Assembly (NCBI GenBank): GCA_019244295.1
Contig: JAFASX010000009.1
Span: 31,810 to 95,809, forward strand
Reading direction: 5' to 3'
Length of the DNA stretch: 64,000 nt
Source: Pseudonocardia sp.
Lineage (GTDB): Bacteria > Actinomycetota > Actinomycetes > Mycobacteriales > Pseudonocardiaceae
The notes under the pieces are model-generated. The model had not been told where the DNA came from, ran no database searches, and saw only the letters and a program-made list of their open reading frames with translations. Shown here piece after piece: positions 17,852 through 26,698 of this stretch (positions are counted from its first letter, which is position 1; every line of letters begins with the position of its first letter). The position numbers and the translations under genes were made by a program.

Positions 17852-18685
17852 TCAAGATGCCTGTTCGCCGGATGTTCGCAAAGCTTGTCCTCCAATAAGC
17901 GTCTCGGCGTAGGAGAAGACGTAGCCTTCGCCCACTTCGATTGGCGCGAGGCTACCGAAGTCGTCATCGAGCGCATCGAACAACCGCAGCTCCGCATCAC
18001 CCGACCAGACTTGTGAGTACGAGATGTCGGTGACCTGGGCGACGGCCAGCCGTGCTGTTGGGTGCGCTCCAGGAAGCCACGCCGGCGAGTGCAGCGTGTG
18101 CACGAGGGGTAACGTGTGCAAAGCTGGTGGTGCGTGAGCCGCGCGGCGGGCGATTACGGCGGCCTCCGCAACCCGGCGTCCGTGCATTGAAAGGGAACCG
18201 ACGAACCGGCCGCCCGGACCGAGCATTGGGCCGCCGAGACCAATCTCAGCCCGTCGCGACTGGTGGATTTGGCCGAACTGCTTGGGCATGCCCTGTACCC
18301 AGCCGCGCATCAGGGGAATCGGCTGGTCTACCCATGCGTAGGGGCAGCGTGCGAATGAAAGCTCACCCGCCTGGCAAGAAAGCAGCAGCAGGAATTCGCT
18401 GAACTGGTTGCGCGCCGGGTTGTCTAGCTCTGCTCGGTCGGCTGAACACCACTGCCATTGCACGAATACGGCGGCAGCCGCACCCGGATCGGTACCAAGC
18501 GTCAGCTCCGGAGGCAGGAACCGCTCGGCGGACACCGGGTCGACACGGTAGTTGACCATCACCACGTCACCGGAGAAGTGCCAGGGCGGCGCCGTCAGCA
18601 TGGCCGAAGTGCCCGATGGCGACAGGGGTAGGCTGTATCCGTGCGGGCCTGTCCGCCCCTGGGTATCCGGGATCGACATCGTCAA
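17852..18685 (-). CDS. Acetoacetate decarboxylase-superfamily protein, MppR-like (enduracididine-type biosynthesis)
   Basis: 277 residues with the acetoacetate decarboxylase fold. The Schiff-base lysine lies in QGMPKQFGQI (Lys135), with Gln131 four residues before it, and a C-terminal Glu261 in SYAETLIGG. In MppR of Streptomyces hygroscopicus (from memory: Gln152, Lys156, Glu283) the spacing is almost the same, and this enzyme cyclises the 4-hydroxy-2-ketoarginine made by MppP into 2-ketoenduracididine. I therefore infer an aldolase/cyclase rather than a decarboxylase. It is the third gene of an operon with an MppP homologue and a permease. The ordinary alternative is an uncharacterised acetoacetate decarboxylase-like protein. 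Confidence 0.75.
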   Translation of the reverse strand: MTMSIPDTQGRTGPHGYSLPLSPSGTSAMLTAPPWHFSGDVVMVNYRVDPVSAERFLPPELTLGTDPGAAAAVFVQWQWCSADRAELDNPARNQFSEFLLLLSCQAGELSFARCPYAWVDQPIPLMRGWVQGMPKQFGQIHQSRRAEIGLGGPMLGPGGRFVGSLSMHGRRVAEAAVIARRAAHAPPALHTLPLVHTLHSPAWLPGAHPTARLAVAQVTDISYSQVWSGDAELRLFDALDDDFGSLAPIEVGEGYVFSYAETLIGGQALRTSGEQAS

Positions 18686-18757
18686 CTCCTATTCCTGGGT
18701 GTGGTGTCTGACGCTGTACTCAGTACTGGGTCGATGCTCCTTCGGCGAGAGTGAGCA

Positions 18758-19918
18758 TCAGCAGTTCGCCAATACATCACGCAGTGCGCGCACTGAACGC
18801 CCCAGCGGTTCGATAGATCGGGCGAGTGCAATCCGCAGCATGTGCTCGCCTTCCTGAGGGTTGTGCCAGTGAAACGCACGGCAGGGCAGGGCGTACACGT
18901 TGTGACGGCGACTGAGCTCGGCCCAAGTGCCCAGACCGGAGCGGCGGCCGAGGTGCACACGCTCGACACTGCAGCGGTTGTCCAAATCCGGAAAAGACAC
19001 CTCGGGAACGCCCGCGAGCTCGGTGCGAACGAGTTTTCGGTTGCTCGCGATGAACTCATGCAGCTCGACAAGGCCACCGTCGGCTGCGTCACGAGCGAAC
19101 TCGCGGATTAGCGCAAGGATGAGTGGAGAGACCCCGAGCAGAATGTCACTGTAGATCTCGTACAGTGGCAGCTTCAGGTGTTCTGACCACACCAGGAGAC
19201 CCGCCTTCAGATCTAATGTTGGCCATAGCTTCCCGGTGTCCTCGATCACCAACCAGCGACAGCCGCTGGACTGTAATACAGCGTAATGATCGTACTGGGC
19301 CTGACGGTCGAAGCCGCGAAAAGATGTGTCGAGCGCGAGCACCACGCCATGTCGCGCGCACTGCGCTGCCAACCGATGCAGGCGCTCCCGCCCGAGTACT
19401 CGGCCAGAGGGGTTGTTCGGTGTGGTGACGAACACGCACCCGACCTGCTCTAGCAGTCGTGGGTCGAGGTCCTTGTTCTGTAGGGGATCCTCCTCTAAGG
19501 GCACGAGGTGTAGACCGTTGCCTCGGAGCAGATCGGCGATGTTGTCAAAGGTTGGGTGCAGCAGCGCAACCGAGTCGGTGGAGGTGGCCAGCGACCGCGA
19601 GACGATCTCCATAGAGACCGACGACGAGTAGCAGCTGAGCACCCGTCCGGGATCGGCGGGATAGGAGCGTTGGCCAACTAGCTCGAAATAGGCTTGGTGC
19701 GCCTCCCACTCGATCTCTTCGGCTGGACGTTGCTCTCCTTCGACGAATAGCTGTGGCAGCTGTTCGACAATCTTGCTTTGGCTGGCGCTGAGCGTTTGTC
19801 GCGCATGCCCATCGGCTACATTGAGCTCACAGTTGATGGCCAGGAACTCCCACTGTGTCAGGTTTTTCTCTTCCGCCCTGTGAAGGGCGGTCTCGATGGT
19901 GTTTTTCGATCCGATCAT
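18758..19918 (-). CDS. PLP-dependent L-arginine oxidase/hydroxylase, MppP/RohP-like
   Basis: 386 residues, fold type I aminotransferase family, but all specific features of MppP are present: NLTQWEFLAINCELN...DGHAR at the N-terminus, CYSSSVSMEI, HPTFDNIADLLRG, TTPNNPSGRVL, ALDTSF, and EDTGKLWPTLDLKAG with the PLP lysine at 230. Allowing for nine extra N-terminal residues, Glu24, His38, Asp197, Asp227 and Lys230 line up with Glu15, His29, Asp188, Asp218 and Lys221 of S. wadayamensis MppP (recalled). These enzymes use O2 to turn L-arginine into 4-hydroxy-2-ketoarginine plus 2-ketoarginine. A GTGAGG sequence precedes ATG 19918. The first 92 bases overlap the end of the permease gene. Confidence 0.88.
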   Translation of the reverse strand: MIGSKNTIETALHRAEEKNLTQWEFLAINCELNVADGHARQTLSASQSKIVEQLPQLFVEGEQRPAEEIEWEAHQAYFELVGQRSYPADPGRVLSCYSSSVSMEIVSRSLATSTDSVALLHPTFDNIADLLRGNGLHLVPLEEDPLQNKDLDPRLLEQVGCVFVTTPNNPSGRVLGRERLHRLAAQCARHGVVLALDTSFRGFDRQAQYDHYAVLQSSGCRWLVIEDTGKLWPTLDLKAGLLVWSEHLKLPLYEIYSDILLGVSPLILALIREFARDAADGGLVELHEFIASNRKLVRTELAGVPEVSFPDLDNRCSVERVHLGRRSGLGTWAELSRRHNVYALPCRAFHWHNPQEGEHMLRIALARSIEPLGRSVRALRDVLANC

Positions 19919-20882
19919 GGCGACATTGCCTCACGATGAGCGATGAGTTGTCGGTGACTTTCCGAGGTGGCTGCAACCGAACCAAGGTAACACCTAAAAG
20001 AATGCATAATCCACCCAATAACTGCCGGTTTGTGGGCACTTCGGCCAGCAGTAGCCATGAAGCGAGAACGGCAAACAGTACCTCGCTCAGGGCAACGAAG
20101 GAGCCAAAGGTTGCGCCGAGTCGACTTAATGCAATTATCCCGCTGAGATACGCCACGACCGTAGACAGCAGTATCAAAATGGTGAGCGGCACTAAGATGT
20201 TGACTCGATATCCGGCGATGTTGAGATCGTTGGTGGTGATTGTGATCGGCATGATGCCAAGCAATCCGCAAGTGGTCACGGTGATTGCGCCCACGATTAT
20301 GCCACCCGCCGTAAGAGTCAAGGGTGGCACTTCTGAGTCAGTATTTTCTGAAATAAGAAAATAGCAGGCCAGGCATGTCGCCGCGAGCAGTGCCCAGGCT
20401 AACCCTTCTGTAGAGAAATGAGCAGCGTCACTGATATCAATGACCAAAACCAACCCAGCGATAGCGATCATAGCGCCTACTAGGGTTGTCAGGGCTGGTC
20501 TGCTGCGAGTCGACACCCATACCCATCCGACGACGGCGACTGGGGCGAGGTACTCCACCAAGAGCGCTACGCCAACCGACATGTGACGGACTGCGTTGAA
20601 GTAGCACAATTGGACGCCCGCAACGGCAATGACACCATAGATTACAACAAACATCCTTCGCTGTCGCGGAATATGAAACCTATGACGCATTGGTCCCACG
20701 TACAATGTTGCCATGATGATCGCGGCGCCTCCGATGCGCGCGATTACAGCCGCGCCGGCTGACCACCCGTTGTCCATCATTGCCTTGGCTAGAGGGCCTG
20801 ATAAACCGAATAAGGAGGCGGAAACTAGTCCGATACCCAGACTGAGGGGGAAGAACTTGGTAGCCGGACTCATGTAACGCAC
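19827..20882 (-). CDS. DMT/EamA family permease (probable amino acid or product exporter)
   Basis: 351 residues from GTG 20882 (GAAGG just upstream); ATG 20873 is an alternative. Ten hydrophobic helices in two EamA halves: FGLSGPLAKAMMDNGWSA and the FNAVRHMSVGVALLVEYLAPV motif in the first, VVAYLSGIIALSRLGATFGSF and LSEVLFAVLASWLLLAEVP in the second. The pattern is that of RhtA-like amino acid exporters. The last ~40 residues after VTLVRLQPPRKV are basic and unlike the family because they are read through the start of the MppP-like gene. GC content is visibly lower than in flanking genes. First gene of the MppP/MppR-like operon, so it probably exports its product or protects the cell from it. 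Confidence 0.82.
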   Translation of the reverse strand: MRYMSPATKFFPLSLGIGLVSASLFGLSGPLAKAMMDNGWSAGAAVIARIGGAAIIMATLYVGPMRHRFHIPRQRRMFVVIYGVIAVAGVQLCYFNAVRHMSVGVALLVEYLAPVAVVGWVWVSTRSRPALTTLVGAMIAIAGLVLVIDISDAAHFSTEGLAWALLAATCLACYFLISENTDSEVPPLTLTAGGIIVGAITVTTCGLLGIMPITITTNDLNIAGYRVNILVPLTILILLSTVVAYLSGIIALSRLGATFGSFVALSEVLFAVLASWLLLAEVPTNRQLLGGLCILLGVTLVRLQPPRKVTDNSSLIVRQCRHDRIEKHHRDRPSQGGREKPDTVGVPGHQL

Positions 20883-21311
20883 CGAGCCTTCACGTAATCG
20901 TCTCCATTTGTTGGAAGTTTGAGGCGCGTCGTTAACGTCTCCACTTCAGGGAATAAAAGTGAGATGCGACTCGGGCCATTCGGTAGTCATTCGGTGCTCA
21001 TTCGGATGTGACGAGCATATGGTGCTTGAGCGTTGTGTATCAATGGGTTTCCCGTCGCCTACCTGTCGCCTTGGCCATTGGGCGACGGGAGACCGGGCGA
21101 GAGCGGGTTGGCTTGGGGCGGCGACCGGGTGCTTCGGCCTGAAGCGGGTCGTGCGGGCGTGAGGGGTCCGCCGGGCTCAGGGTTTGGTATCGGGAGGGCT
21201 CGGAGTAAATAAGAATTCGCGGCGGTTGGCTGCCGGTTTGTAGGCTAGGGGTCGGCTAGAGGTTGGGTGAGCTCGTGGCCCGAGTGATGGGGCCTGTCGT
21301 CCGCTGAAGCG
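20883..21311. other. Divergent intergenic region with a 10-base inverted repeat
   Basis: No gene is supported here. It separates the minus-strand MppP/MppR-like operon from the plus-strand STAND gene and must hold both promoters. A perfect inverted repeat, TCCCGTCGCC (21050-21059) and GGCGACGGGA (21081-21090), could fold or bind a dimeric regulator; the tandem TCATTCGG at 20985-21005 is a short direct repeat. The left half is AT-richer than the surroundings. Confidence 0.5.
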
Positions 21312-24300
21312 GTGTGTCGAGGAGGGCTGAGCGGCATCATCATGGATAGTCGACCGGGCCCGCTCGGGGAGGATGTTTGGCGCAAGATTGGCAGTGAGCT
21401 GCGGCGGTTGCGCATCGAGCGTGGTCTGTCGTTAGCTGAGCTATGTAGGAAAATGCATTACAGCAAGGGCTATCTGAGCAAGATTGAGCTCGGGGATAAG
21501 CGTATGACCCCGGAGGTCGCCCGCCGCGCCGATGAAGCATTGGGTACCGACGGAGCCTTGGCTGCGTTACTGCCCAACTCGGCACTGCCCGCGGAACGGG
21601 CTGGGGTGACGATCACTCAGGAGTGTCCGTATCTGGGGTTGGCGTCTTTCGGGCCGGATGAGGCGCACTGGTTTTTCGGTCGTGAGCAGGCTACGGCCGA
21701 GCTGGTCGCGCAACTTGATCAGCGTCTGGTCAGCGGTGGGGGGCCGCTGGCGGTGGTGGCGCCATCGGGAGCAGGTAAGTCGTCCTTGCTAGCTGCTGGG
21801 CTGGTTCCGGAGTTAGCGCGAGGGGTGTTGCCCGGTTCGCAGACCTGGACGGTGTTGCGCGTTACCCCGGGCGGGCGTCCGTTGTCGGGGTTGGCCGCGC
21901 GGGTTGCCGCCCTCGCTGGGGTGGATATGGCGGGCGCGGGGGAGGAGCCGGAACGGTTTGCGGGGTTGTGCGCCGCGGTCGTAGCTGGGAGACCGGGGGA
22001 AACACCCAGCATGAGCCGGTTGCTGCTAATTGTGGATCAATTCGAGGAAACCTTTACGCAGTGTCGTAGCGAGCCTGAGCGCCAGGCGTTCATTACCGCG
22101 CTGTGCACGGTCGCTCAAACATCAGCCGTGCTGGTAGTTCTCGGGCTCCGCGCGGACTTTTACGCACGTTGCCTGGCCTATCCACCGTTGTTGGCCGCGT
22201 TGAACCGCGGGCATCTGGCGCTCGGGCCGATGAACATCGAGCAGCTGCGTGCGGTGATCACTCGCCCGGCGCGGGTGGAGGGCCTGGAGTTGGAGCCGGG
22301 TTTAGTGGAGCTATTAGTGCGGGATTCGGGCACGGTGGAAGATCCCGATACCGACGATGGCGCCTACGACGTGGGCGCGTTGCCGTTGCTGGCGCACGCG
22401 CTGCGGGCGACTTGGCAACAGCGTGACGGCACCATGTTGACGGTGGCCGGCTACCGGCGTACCGGCGGGATTCGCCAAGCGTTGGCCACGACCGCCGAGC
22501 GCGCCTACGGCGGGCTGGACCCGGACGAGCAGCGGATCGCGCGGCAGGTGTTGCTGCGGTTGGTCAACGTGAGCGAGCAGGGGGCGGGCGGGGACACTCG
22601 TCGGCGGGTGCTTCGCTCCCGGCTAGTCGAGGCGCGGGAGGAGTCGGTCGACGCGGTATTGGAAGTCTTCGCCCGATCGAGGTTGCTGACCTTCGACAGC
22701 GCGGGTGTGGAGATCACTCATGAGGCTCTGTTGCGGGCCTGGCCTCGGCTGCGTGGATGGATCGACACCGACCGGGCCGGCAGCCTGGTCCGGCAAGACC
22801 TCGAAGACGCCGCCGCGGTGTGGGACCGAGACCGAAGCGACACCGCCCTGCTGTACCGGGGAGCCCGCCTGGAAACGGCCCGCGAGTGGGCTTCCTCAAT
22901 ATCTCACGCGGCCGATCTCAGCCCGCTGGCGGCGGATTTTCTCGCCGCGTCCAATCAGCGAGGACACCGCGTTACCCGGCTGCGCCGCGCCGCGCTCGCC
23001 CTGCTGTGCATCCTGGCCTTGGTCGCGGTGGGAGCGGCGGTCATCGCGCGCGCCGATGCCAAGCGCGAACACAACAACGCGATCTTTAACCAGCTCATCG
23101 CGAATGCTGAACGAGAGCGTGGCACGGACGTGTCCCTCGCCGCGCAACTCGACCTCACCGCCTACCGCATGCGCCCAAGTCCGGAACTCTCCACAGCGTT
23201 GCTATCCGCCGGGAGTAACGTTCTGTCCACCCCGCTGACCGGCCACACCGGAACCGTCAACTCGGTTGTGTTCAGTCCTGACGGGCGTACGTTGGCGACT
23301 GGTGGCGGCGATCAGTCGGTGCGGTTGTGGAACATCACCGATCCAGTACGCCCCAACCCATTGGGCGCGCCCCTCACCGGCCAGACTGACATTGTTCACT
23401 CGCTGGCGTTCAGCCCCAATGGGCGCATCTTGGCCGTCGGCGACCGGACTGTGCGACTGTGGAACGTCACTCATCCCATACGCCCCACGCCTCTGGGCGT
23501 ACCTCTGAGCGACTGCAACACGATTGCCGAGACAGTGGTGTTTAGTCCGGATGGGCGTACGTTGGCCGTTGGCGGCGACGATCATACGGTGCGGTTGTGG
23601 AATGTCACCGATCCCACACATCCCATTGCGTTGGGTGCGCCCTTAACTGGACACACCGCCATCGTGTACGGGGTGGCGTTTAGCCCGGACGGGCGTACGC
23701 TGGCTAGTGGCAGTCGCGATCATACGGTGCGGTTGTGGAATGTCACCGACCCAACACATCCCACTGCGCTGGGCGCACCTTTGACTGGACACACCAGCAC
23801 CGTCAACTCAGTGGCGTTTAGCCCGGACGGACGCACTCTCGCCAGCGGCGGCGACGATCAGACCGTGCGGTTATGGAACATCACAAACCCTGCGGCACCC
23901 ACGTCGCCCAATCCACCTCTGACCGGACATGCCGGCAGCGTCAATTCGGTGGCGTTCAGCCCGGATGGGCGTACGCTGGCCAGCGGCAGCACCGGCGACA
24001 TCGCCCAGCTGTGGAATGTCACAGACCCCAGCCACCCCGCCCAGCTGGGACCGTCCCTGACCGGGCACACCAGCGCCGTTGTTTCGGTGACGTTCAGCCC
24101 GGATGGACATAGCCTGGCTACCGGCGGCGCTGATCTTACTGCCCGGCTGTGGGACGTCCCCACTGTGATCCTGACCGGCCACACCAACAATGTGTTGGCT
24201 GTGGCGTTTAGTCCGGACGGGCGTACGCTGGCCAGCGGCGGCGACGATCAGACCGTGCGGTTGTGGGATGTCGCTGATCCCGCGCATCCCGCTGCGTTGG

Positions 24301-25214
24301 GCCCGCCCCTGACCGGCCACAACGACTACGTCGTTTGGGTGGCGTTTAGTCCGGACGGGCGTACGCTGGCTAGCGGCAGTCGTGATCAGACGGTGCGGTT
24401 GTGGGATGTCGCTGATCCCGCGCACCCCGCTGCGTTGGGCCCGCCCCTGACCGGCCACATCGGTGCTGTCGTTTGGGTGGCGTTTAGTCCGGACGGGCGT
24501 ACATTGGCCAGTGGCGGCGACGATCAGACCGTGCGGTTGTGGAATGTCGCTGATCCAAATCACCCCACCGCGTTGGGCCCGCCCCTGACTGGCCACACCA
24601 CGACTGTCGAGACAGTGATGTTCAGCCCGGATGGACGCACATTAGCCAGCGGCAGTCGTGATCAGTCGGTGCGATTGTGGAACGTTGCTGATCCCGCGCA
24701 CCCCGCCGCGTTGGGCCCGCCGCTGACCGGCCACACCGGCATCATCTACTGCGTGGCGTTCAGCCCGGATGGACGCACATTAGCCAGCGGCAGTCGTGAC
24801 CAGACGGTGCGATTGTGGAACGTTGCTGATCCCGCGCACCCCGCCGCGTTGGGTGCGCCCCTGACCGGCCACACCGGCACCATCTACTCGGTGGCGTTCA
24901 GCCCGGACGGGCGTACGCTGGCCAGCGGCGGCGACGATCAGATCGTGCGACTGTGGAACGTTGCTGATCCTGTACATCCCATGCCGCTTGGCCCGCCTTT
25001 GACCGGCCACACAGATGGTGTTGAGGCGGTGGGGTTCAGCCCAGACGGACACGTCTTGGCCACCGCGAGCGACGACCGCACCATTCGTCTATGGGAATTG
25101 AATATCGATCAGGCGATTCAGCGAATCTGCGCTACCACCGCAAATACGCTCACCCCCGCCAAGTGGGAACAGTACGTTTCAGAAGACCTGCCCTACCAAC
25201 CACCTTGCCGATGA
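21312..25214 (+). CDS. HTH-STAND NTPase with transmembrane segment and 14 WD40 repeats
   Basis: About 1300 residues. Order of domains: XRE-type helix-turn-helix (about 22-78, LSLAELCRKMHYSKGYLSKIE), an nSTAND-type NTPase beginning CPYLGLASFGPDEAHWFFGRE, Walker A APSGAGKSSLL (about 149-159), Walker B LLLIVDQFEE (about 237-246), a winged-helix-like region to about 540, one transmembrane helix (ALALLCILALVAVGAAVIA, about 558-577), then 14 WD40 repeats (about 637-1270), enough for two seven-bladed propellers. STAND proteins are signal-activated switches in regulation or anti-phage defence. GAGGAGGG at 21319-21326 lies 15 bases before ATG 21342, which may be the true start. WD40 repeats 8-13 are almost identical to each other in DNA. 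Confidence 0.88.
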   Translation: MCRGGLSGIIMDSRPGPLGEDVWRKIGSELRRLRIERGLSLAELCRKMHYSKGYLSKIELGDKRMTPEVARRADEALGTDGALAALLPNSALPAERAGVTITQECPYLGLASFGPDEAHWFFGREQATAELVAQLDQRLVSGGGPLAVVAPSGAGKSSLLAAGLVPELARGVLPGSQTWTVLRVTPGGRPLSGLAARVAALAGVDMAGAGEEPERFAGLCAAVVAGRPGETPSMSRLLLIVDQFEETFTQCRSEPERQAFITALCTVAQTSAVLVVLGLRADFYARCLAYPPLLAALNRGHLALGPMNIEQLRAVITRPARVEGLELEPGLVELLVRDSGTVEDPDTDDGAYDVGALPLLAHALRATWQQRDGTMLTVAGYRRTGGIRQALATTAERAYGGLDPDEQRIARQVLLRLVNVSEQGAGGDTRRRVLRSRLVEAREESVDAVLEVFARSRLLTFDSAGVEITHEALLRAWPRLRGWIDTDRAGSLVRQDLEDAAAVWDRDRSDTALLYRGARLETAREWASSISHAADLSPLAADFLAASNQRGHRVTRLRRAALALLCILALVAVGAAVIARADAKREHNNAIFNQLIANAERERGTDVSLAAQLDLTAYRMRPSPELSTALLSAGSNVLSTPLTGHTGTVNSVVFSPDGRTLATGGGDQSVRLWNITDPVRPNPLGAPLTGQTDIVHSLAFSPNGRILAVGDRTVRLWNVTHPIRPTPLGVPLSDCNTIAETVVFSPDGRTLAVGGDDHTVRLWNVTDPTHPIALGAPLTGHTAIVYGVAFSPDGRTLASGSRDHTVRLWNVTDPTHPTALGAPLTGHTSTVNSVAFSPDGRTLASGGDDQTVRLWNITNPAAPTSPNPPLTGHAGSVNSVAFSPDGRTLASGSTGDIAQLWNVTDPSHPAQLGPSLTGHTSAVVSVTFSPDGHSLATGGADLTARLWDVPTVILTGHTNNVLAVAFSPDGRTLASGGDDQTVRLWDVADPAHPAALGPPLTGHNDYVVWVAFSPDGRTLASGSRDQTVRLWDVADPAHPAALGPPLTGHIGAVVWVAFSPDGRTLASGGDDQTVRLWNVADPNHPTALGPPLTGHTTTVETVMFSPDGRTLASGSRDQSVRLWNVADPAHPAALGPPLTGHTGIIYCVAFSPDGRTLASGSRDQTVRLWNVADPAHPAALGAPLTGHTGTIYSVAFSPDGRTLASGGDDQIVRLWNVADPVHPMPLGPPLTGHTDGVEAVGFSPDGHVLATASDDRTIRLWELNIDQAIQRICATTANTLTPAKWEQYVSEDLPYQPPCR

Positions 25215-25425
25215 ATTACTAGTCACCAAAGGATTGGAATAAAATAGAGCCTTGGCGCTGGTGTCTCCGATTGGGTCTCGATGCCGCTTCTGTGCCGCCG
25301 TGGTCGCCTCAGCCGGGTAGCTCAGCCGCCGGACTGCGCTACCTCGGCCCCTCACCTGCCGGCTCACGACCGGCGCTCATCCAGGCGACAAACGCTGTGA
25401 TGAAGCCGGTTGGAGCCCCATTCAT

Positions 25426-25890
25426 CTACACGGGCGTCGGCCGCAACCGGTTGATCATGTTGTTTATGTCGGCGGTGAACTGAGTGATGAGCCGGAGCTG
25501 TTCGGTAGTGTAGTCGGCGGTCAGAGCGGCAAGGGCGGTGGTGACTGGTTCGAAGTGGGTCATCAACCGCCGCAATGGTTCGCCGGGGGTGATGTTTACC
25601 AGCACTTGGCGTCGGTCGCTGAGGTCTCGGGTACGCTCCAGGTAGCCGGCATTCTCCAGCCGCTGGATCATAGCGGTAATCGCGCCGCCTTTTGTCAGGC
25701 ACATTGCTTCGGCCAACCGGCTGGGTGTCATTGGCCCATTCAGGGCAAGCAAATTCAAACATTGAAGGTCGATCGGGTTGATCCTGGCCTGGGAAGCAAT
25801 GGCTTGGATCAACAACACCGTGCGCATCGTGTGAATCCGCAACGCTTGCTGCAGTGCCTGCTCTGCTTCGGCGCGTTGTCCGGGTGTCAC
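25426..25890 (-). CDS. MarR family transcriptional regulator
   Basis: 154 residues if started at GTG 25890, where AGAGAGAG lies about nine bases upstream; an open frame continues to 26142 but its N-terminal 84 residues look non-coding. The winged-helix core is clear: INPIDLQCLNLLALNG, PMTPSRLAEAMCLTKGGAITAMIQRLENAGYLERTRDLSDRRQVLVNITPGE with the DxRxx wing. No redox cysteine typical of OhrR is seen, so the ligand is unknown. Divergent from a broken gene and an SRPBCC gene, which it may control with itself through the palindrome just upstream. Confidence 0.85.
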   Translation of the reverse strand: MTPGQRAEAEQALQQALRIHTMRTVLLIQAIASQARINPIDLQCLNLLALNGPMTPSRLAEAMCLTKGGAITAMIQRLENAGYLERTRDLSDRRQVLVNITPGEPLRRLMTHFEPVTTALAALTADYTTEQLRLITQFTADINNMINRLRPTPV

Positions 25891-25902
25891 CTTCGGAGAC
25901 TC

Positions 25903-25929
25903 TCTCTGATCTAGAGAAACGGTATTGTA
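25903..25929 (-). promoter_or_regulatory. Probable promoter -10 and palindromic operator of the MarR gene
   Basis: On the minus strand TACAAT (25929-25924) is a good -10 hexamer. Immediately downstream an inverted repeat TCTCT-GATCT-AGAGA occupies 25903-25917, covering the expected transcription start, a usual place for MarR autorepression. No convincing -35 was found. Confidence 0.4.
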
Positions 25930-26145
25930 GTGTCTAGTGCGTTGGCTGAGGATTGTTGAGGAACCGGGGGCTGCCAGGGTGACGACCGCACCGTTGCCAA
26001 TTCTGATCATCGGTACGACAGCTGAGGCTGACCGGTGGGTGCGAAGCTTCGCGCTCTCTCGCCTTGATCGTTGTCGCCCATGAGATGTGGCTCCACTCGG
26101 TCCGCGCGGTCCTGATCTGTTGTACGAGCCCAAGGAGAACATGTT

Positions 26146-26553
26146 ATGTCCGTGATATTGACCCCTGAGCAGCGCGTGACCATGAAAAGGGCCGCTTACG
26201 GAGCGATCACGCTGTTAACGATGGCCAACCCGGGCGGGTGGTCCACCACCAAGTAAAGTATGGCCGGCTCCAGGGTACTCTCTGGGGCGACGGGCGTGGT
26301 CGGTGAGGTGCTCTCGGGCAAGGACAAGTTCAAGATCACGGGCCGTACCGCCGCGGCGGTCGCTGACGAGGTGTTGCCGGCGCTGAGCTCCACCGTCGCG
26401 CTGCTGAATGCCCAGGACCCGAGTGAGGCTAGGAACTTTCGCACAATGGTCACAGTCGCGTTGCGTGAAGCCGCTGCCACCACCGATGGTCCCAGCCCCG
26501 CCCAAACCGTCATGATTGACAAAATTCGTGCCGCTCTAGGCGAGGAGGACTGA
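26146..26553 (+). pseudogene. Hypothetical protein gene interrupted by an in-frame TAA
   Basis: ATG 26146 has an excellent ribosome binding site (AAGGAG). The frame codes 36 residues (MSVILTPEQRVTMKRAAYG...) to TAA 26254-26256 and then, in the same frame, continues from ATG 26260 for 97 residues (MAGSRVLSGATGVVGEVLSG...) to 26553. The two parts read as one ~135-residue protein: an N-terminal helix, a Gly-rich segment, and a helical C-terminal half ending MIDKIRAALGEED. No family named with confidence. Either a nonsense mutation split it, or ATG 26260 now re-initiates a shortened protein; the second part has no good ribosome binding site. Confidence 0.6.
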
Positions 26554-26698
26554 GCTATCCCTGTGCGGTACATTGCCCAGGGTCAAACGTGGGCGTCGTC
26601 CGCGCTGTTTGTCCGCTAACAAGCCAGCCAACGACGGCATGGTGTAAACGCACTTCAGGACACTCCACTGCTTCATCAACACAGGGAGAACCGCAAAA

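Noticed and set aside
23858..24596. Antisense frames in the WD40 region that look like repeated proteins
   Set aside because: They mirror the WD40 repeats and have no independent start signals.
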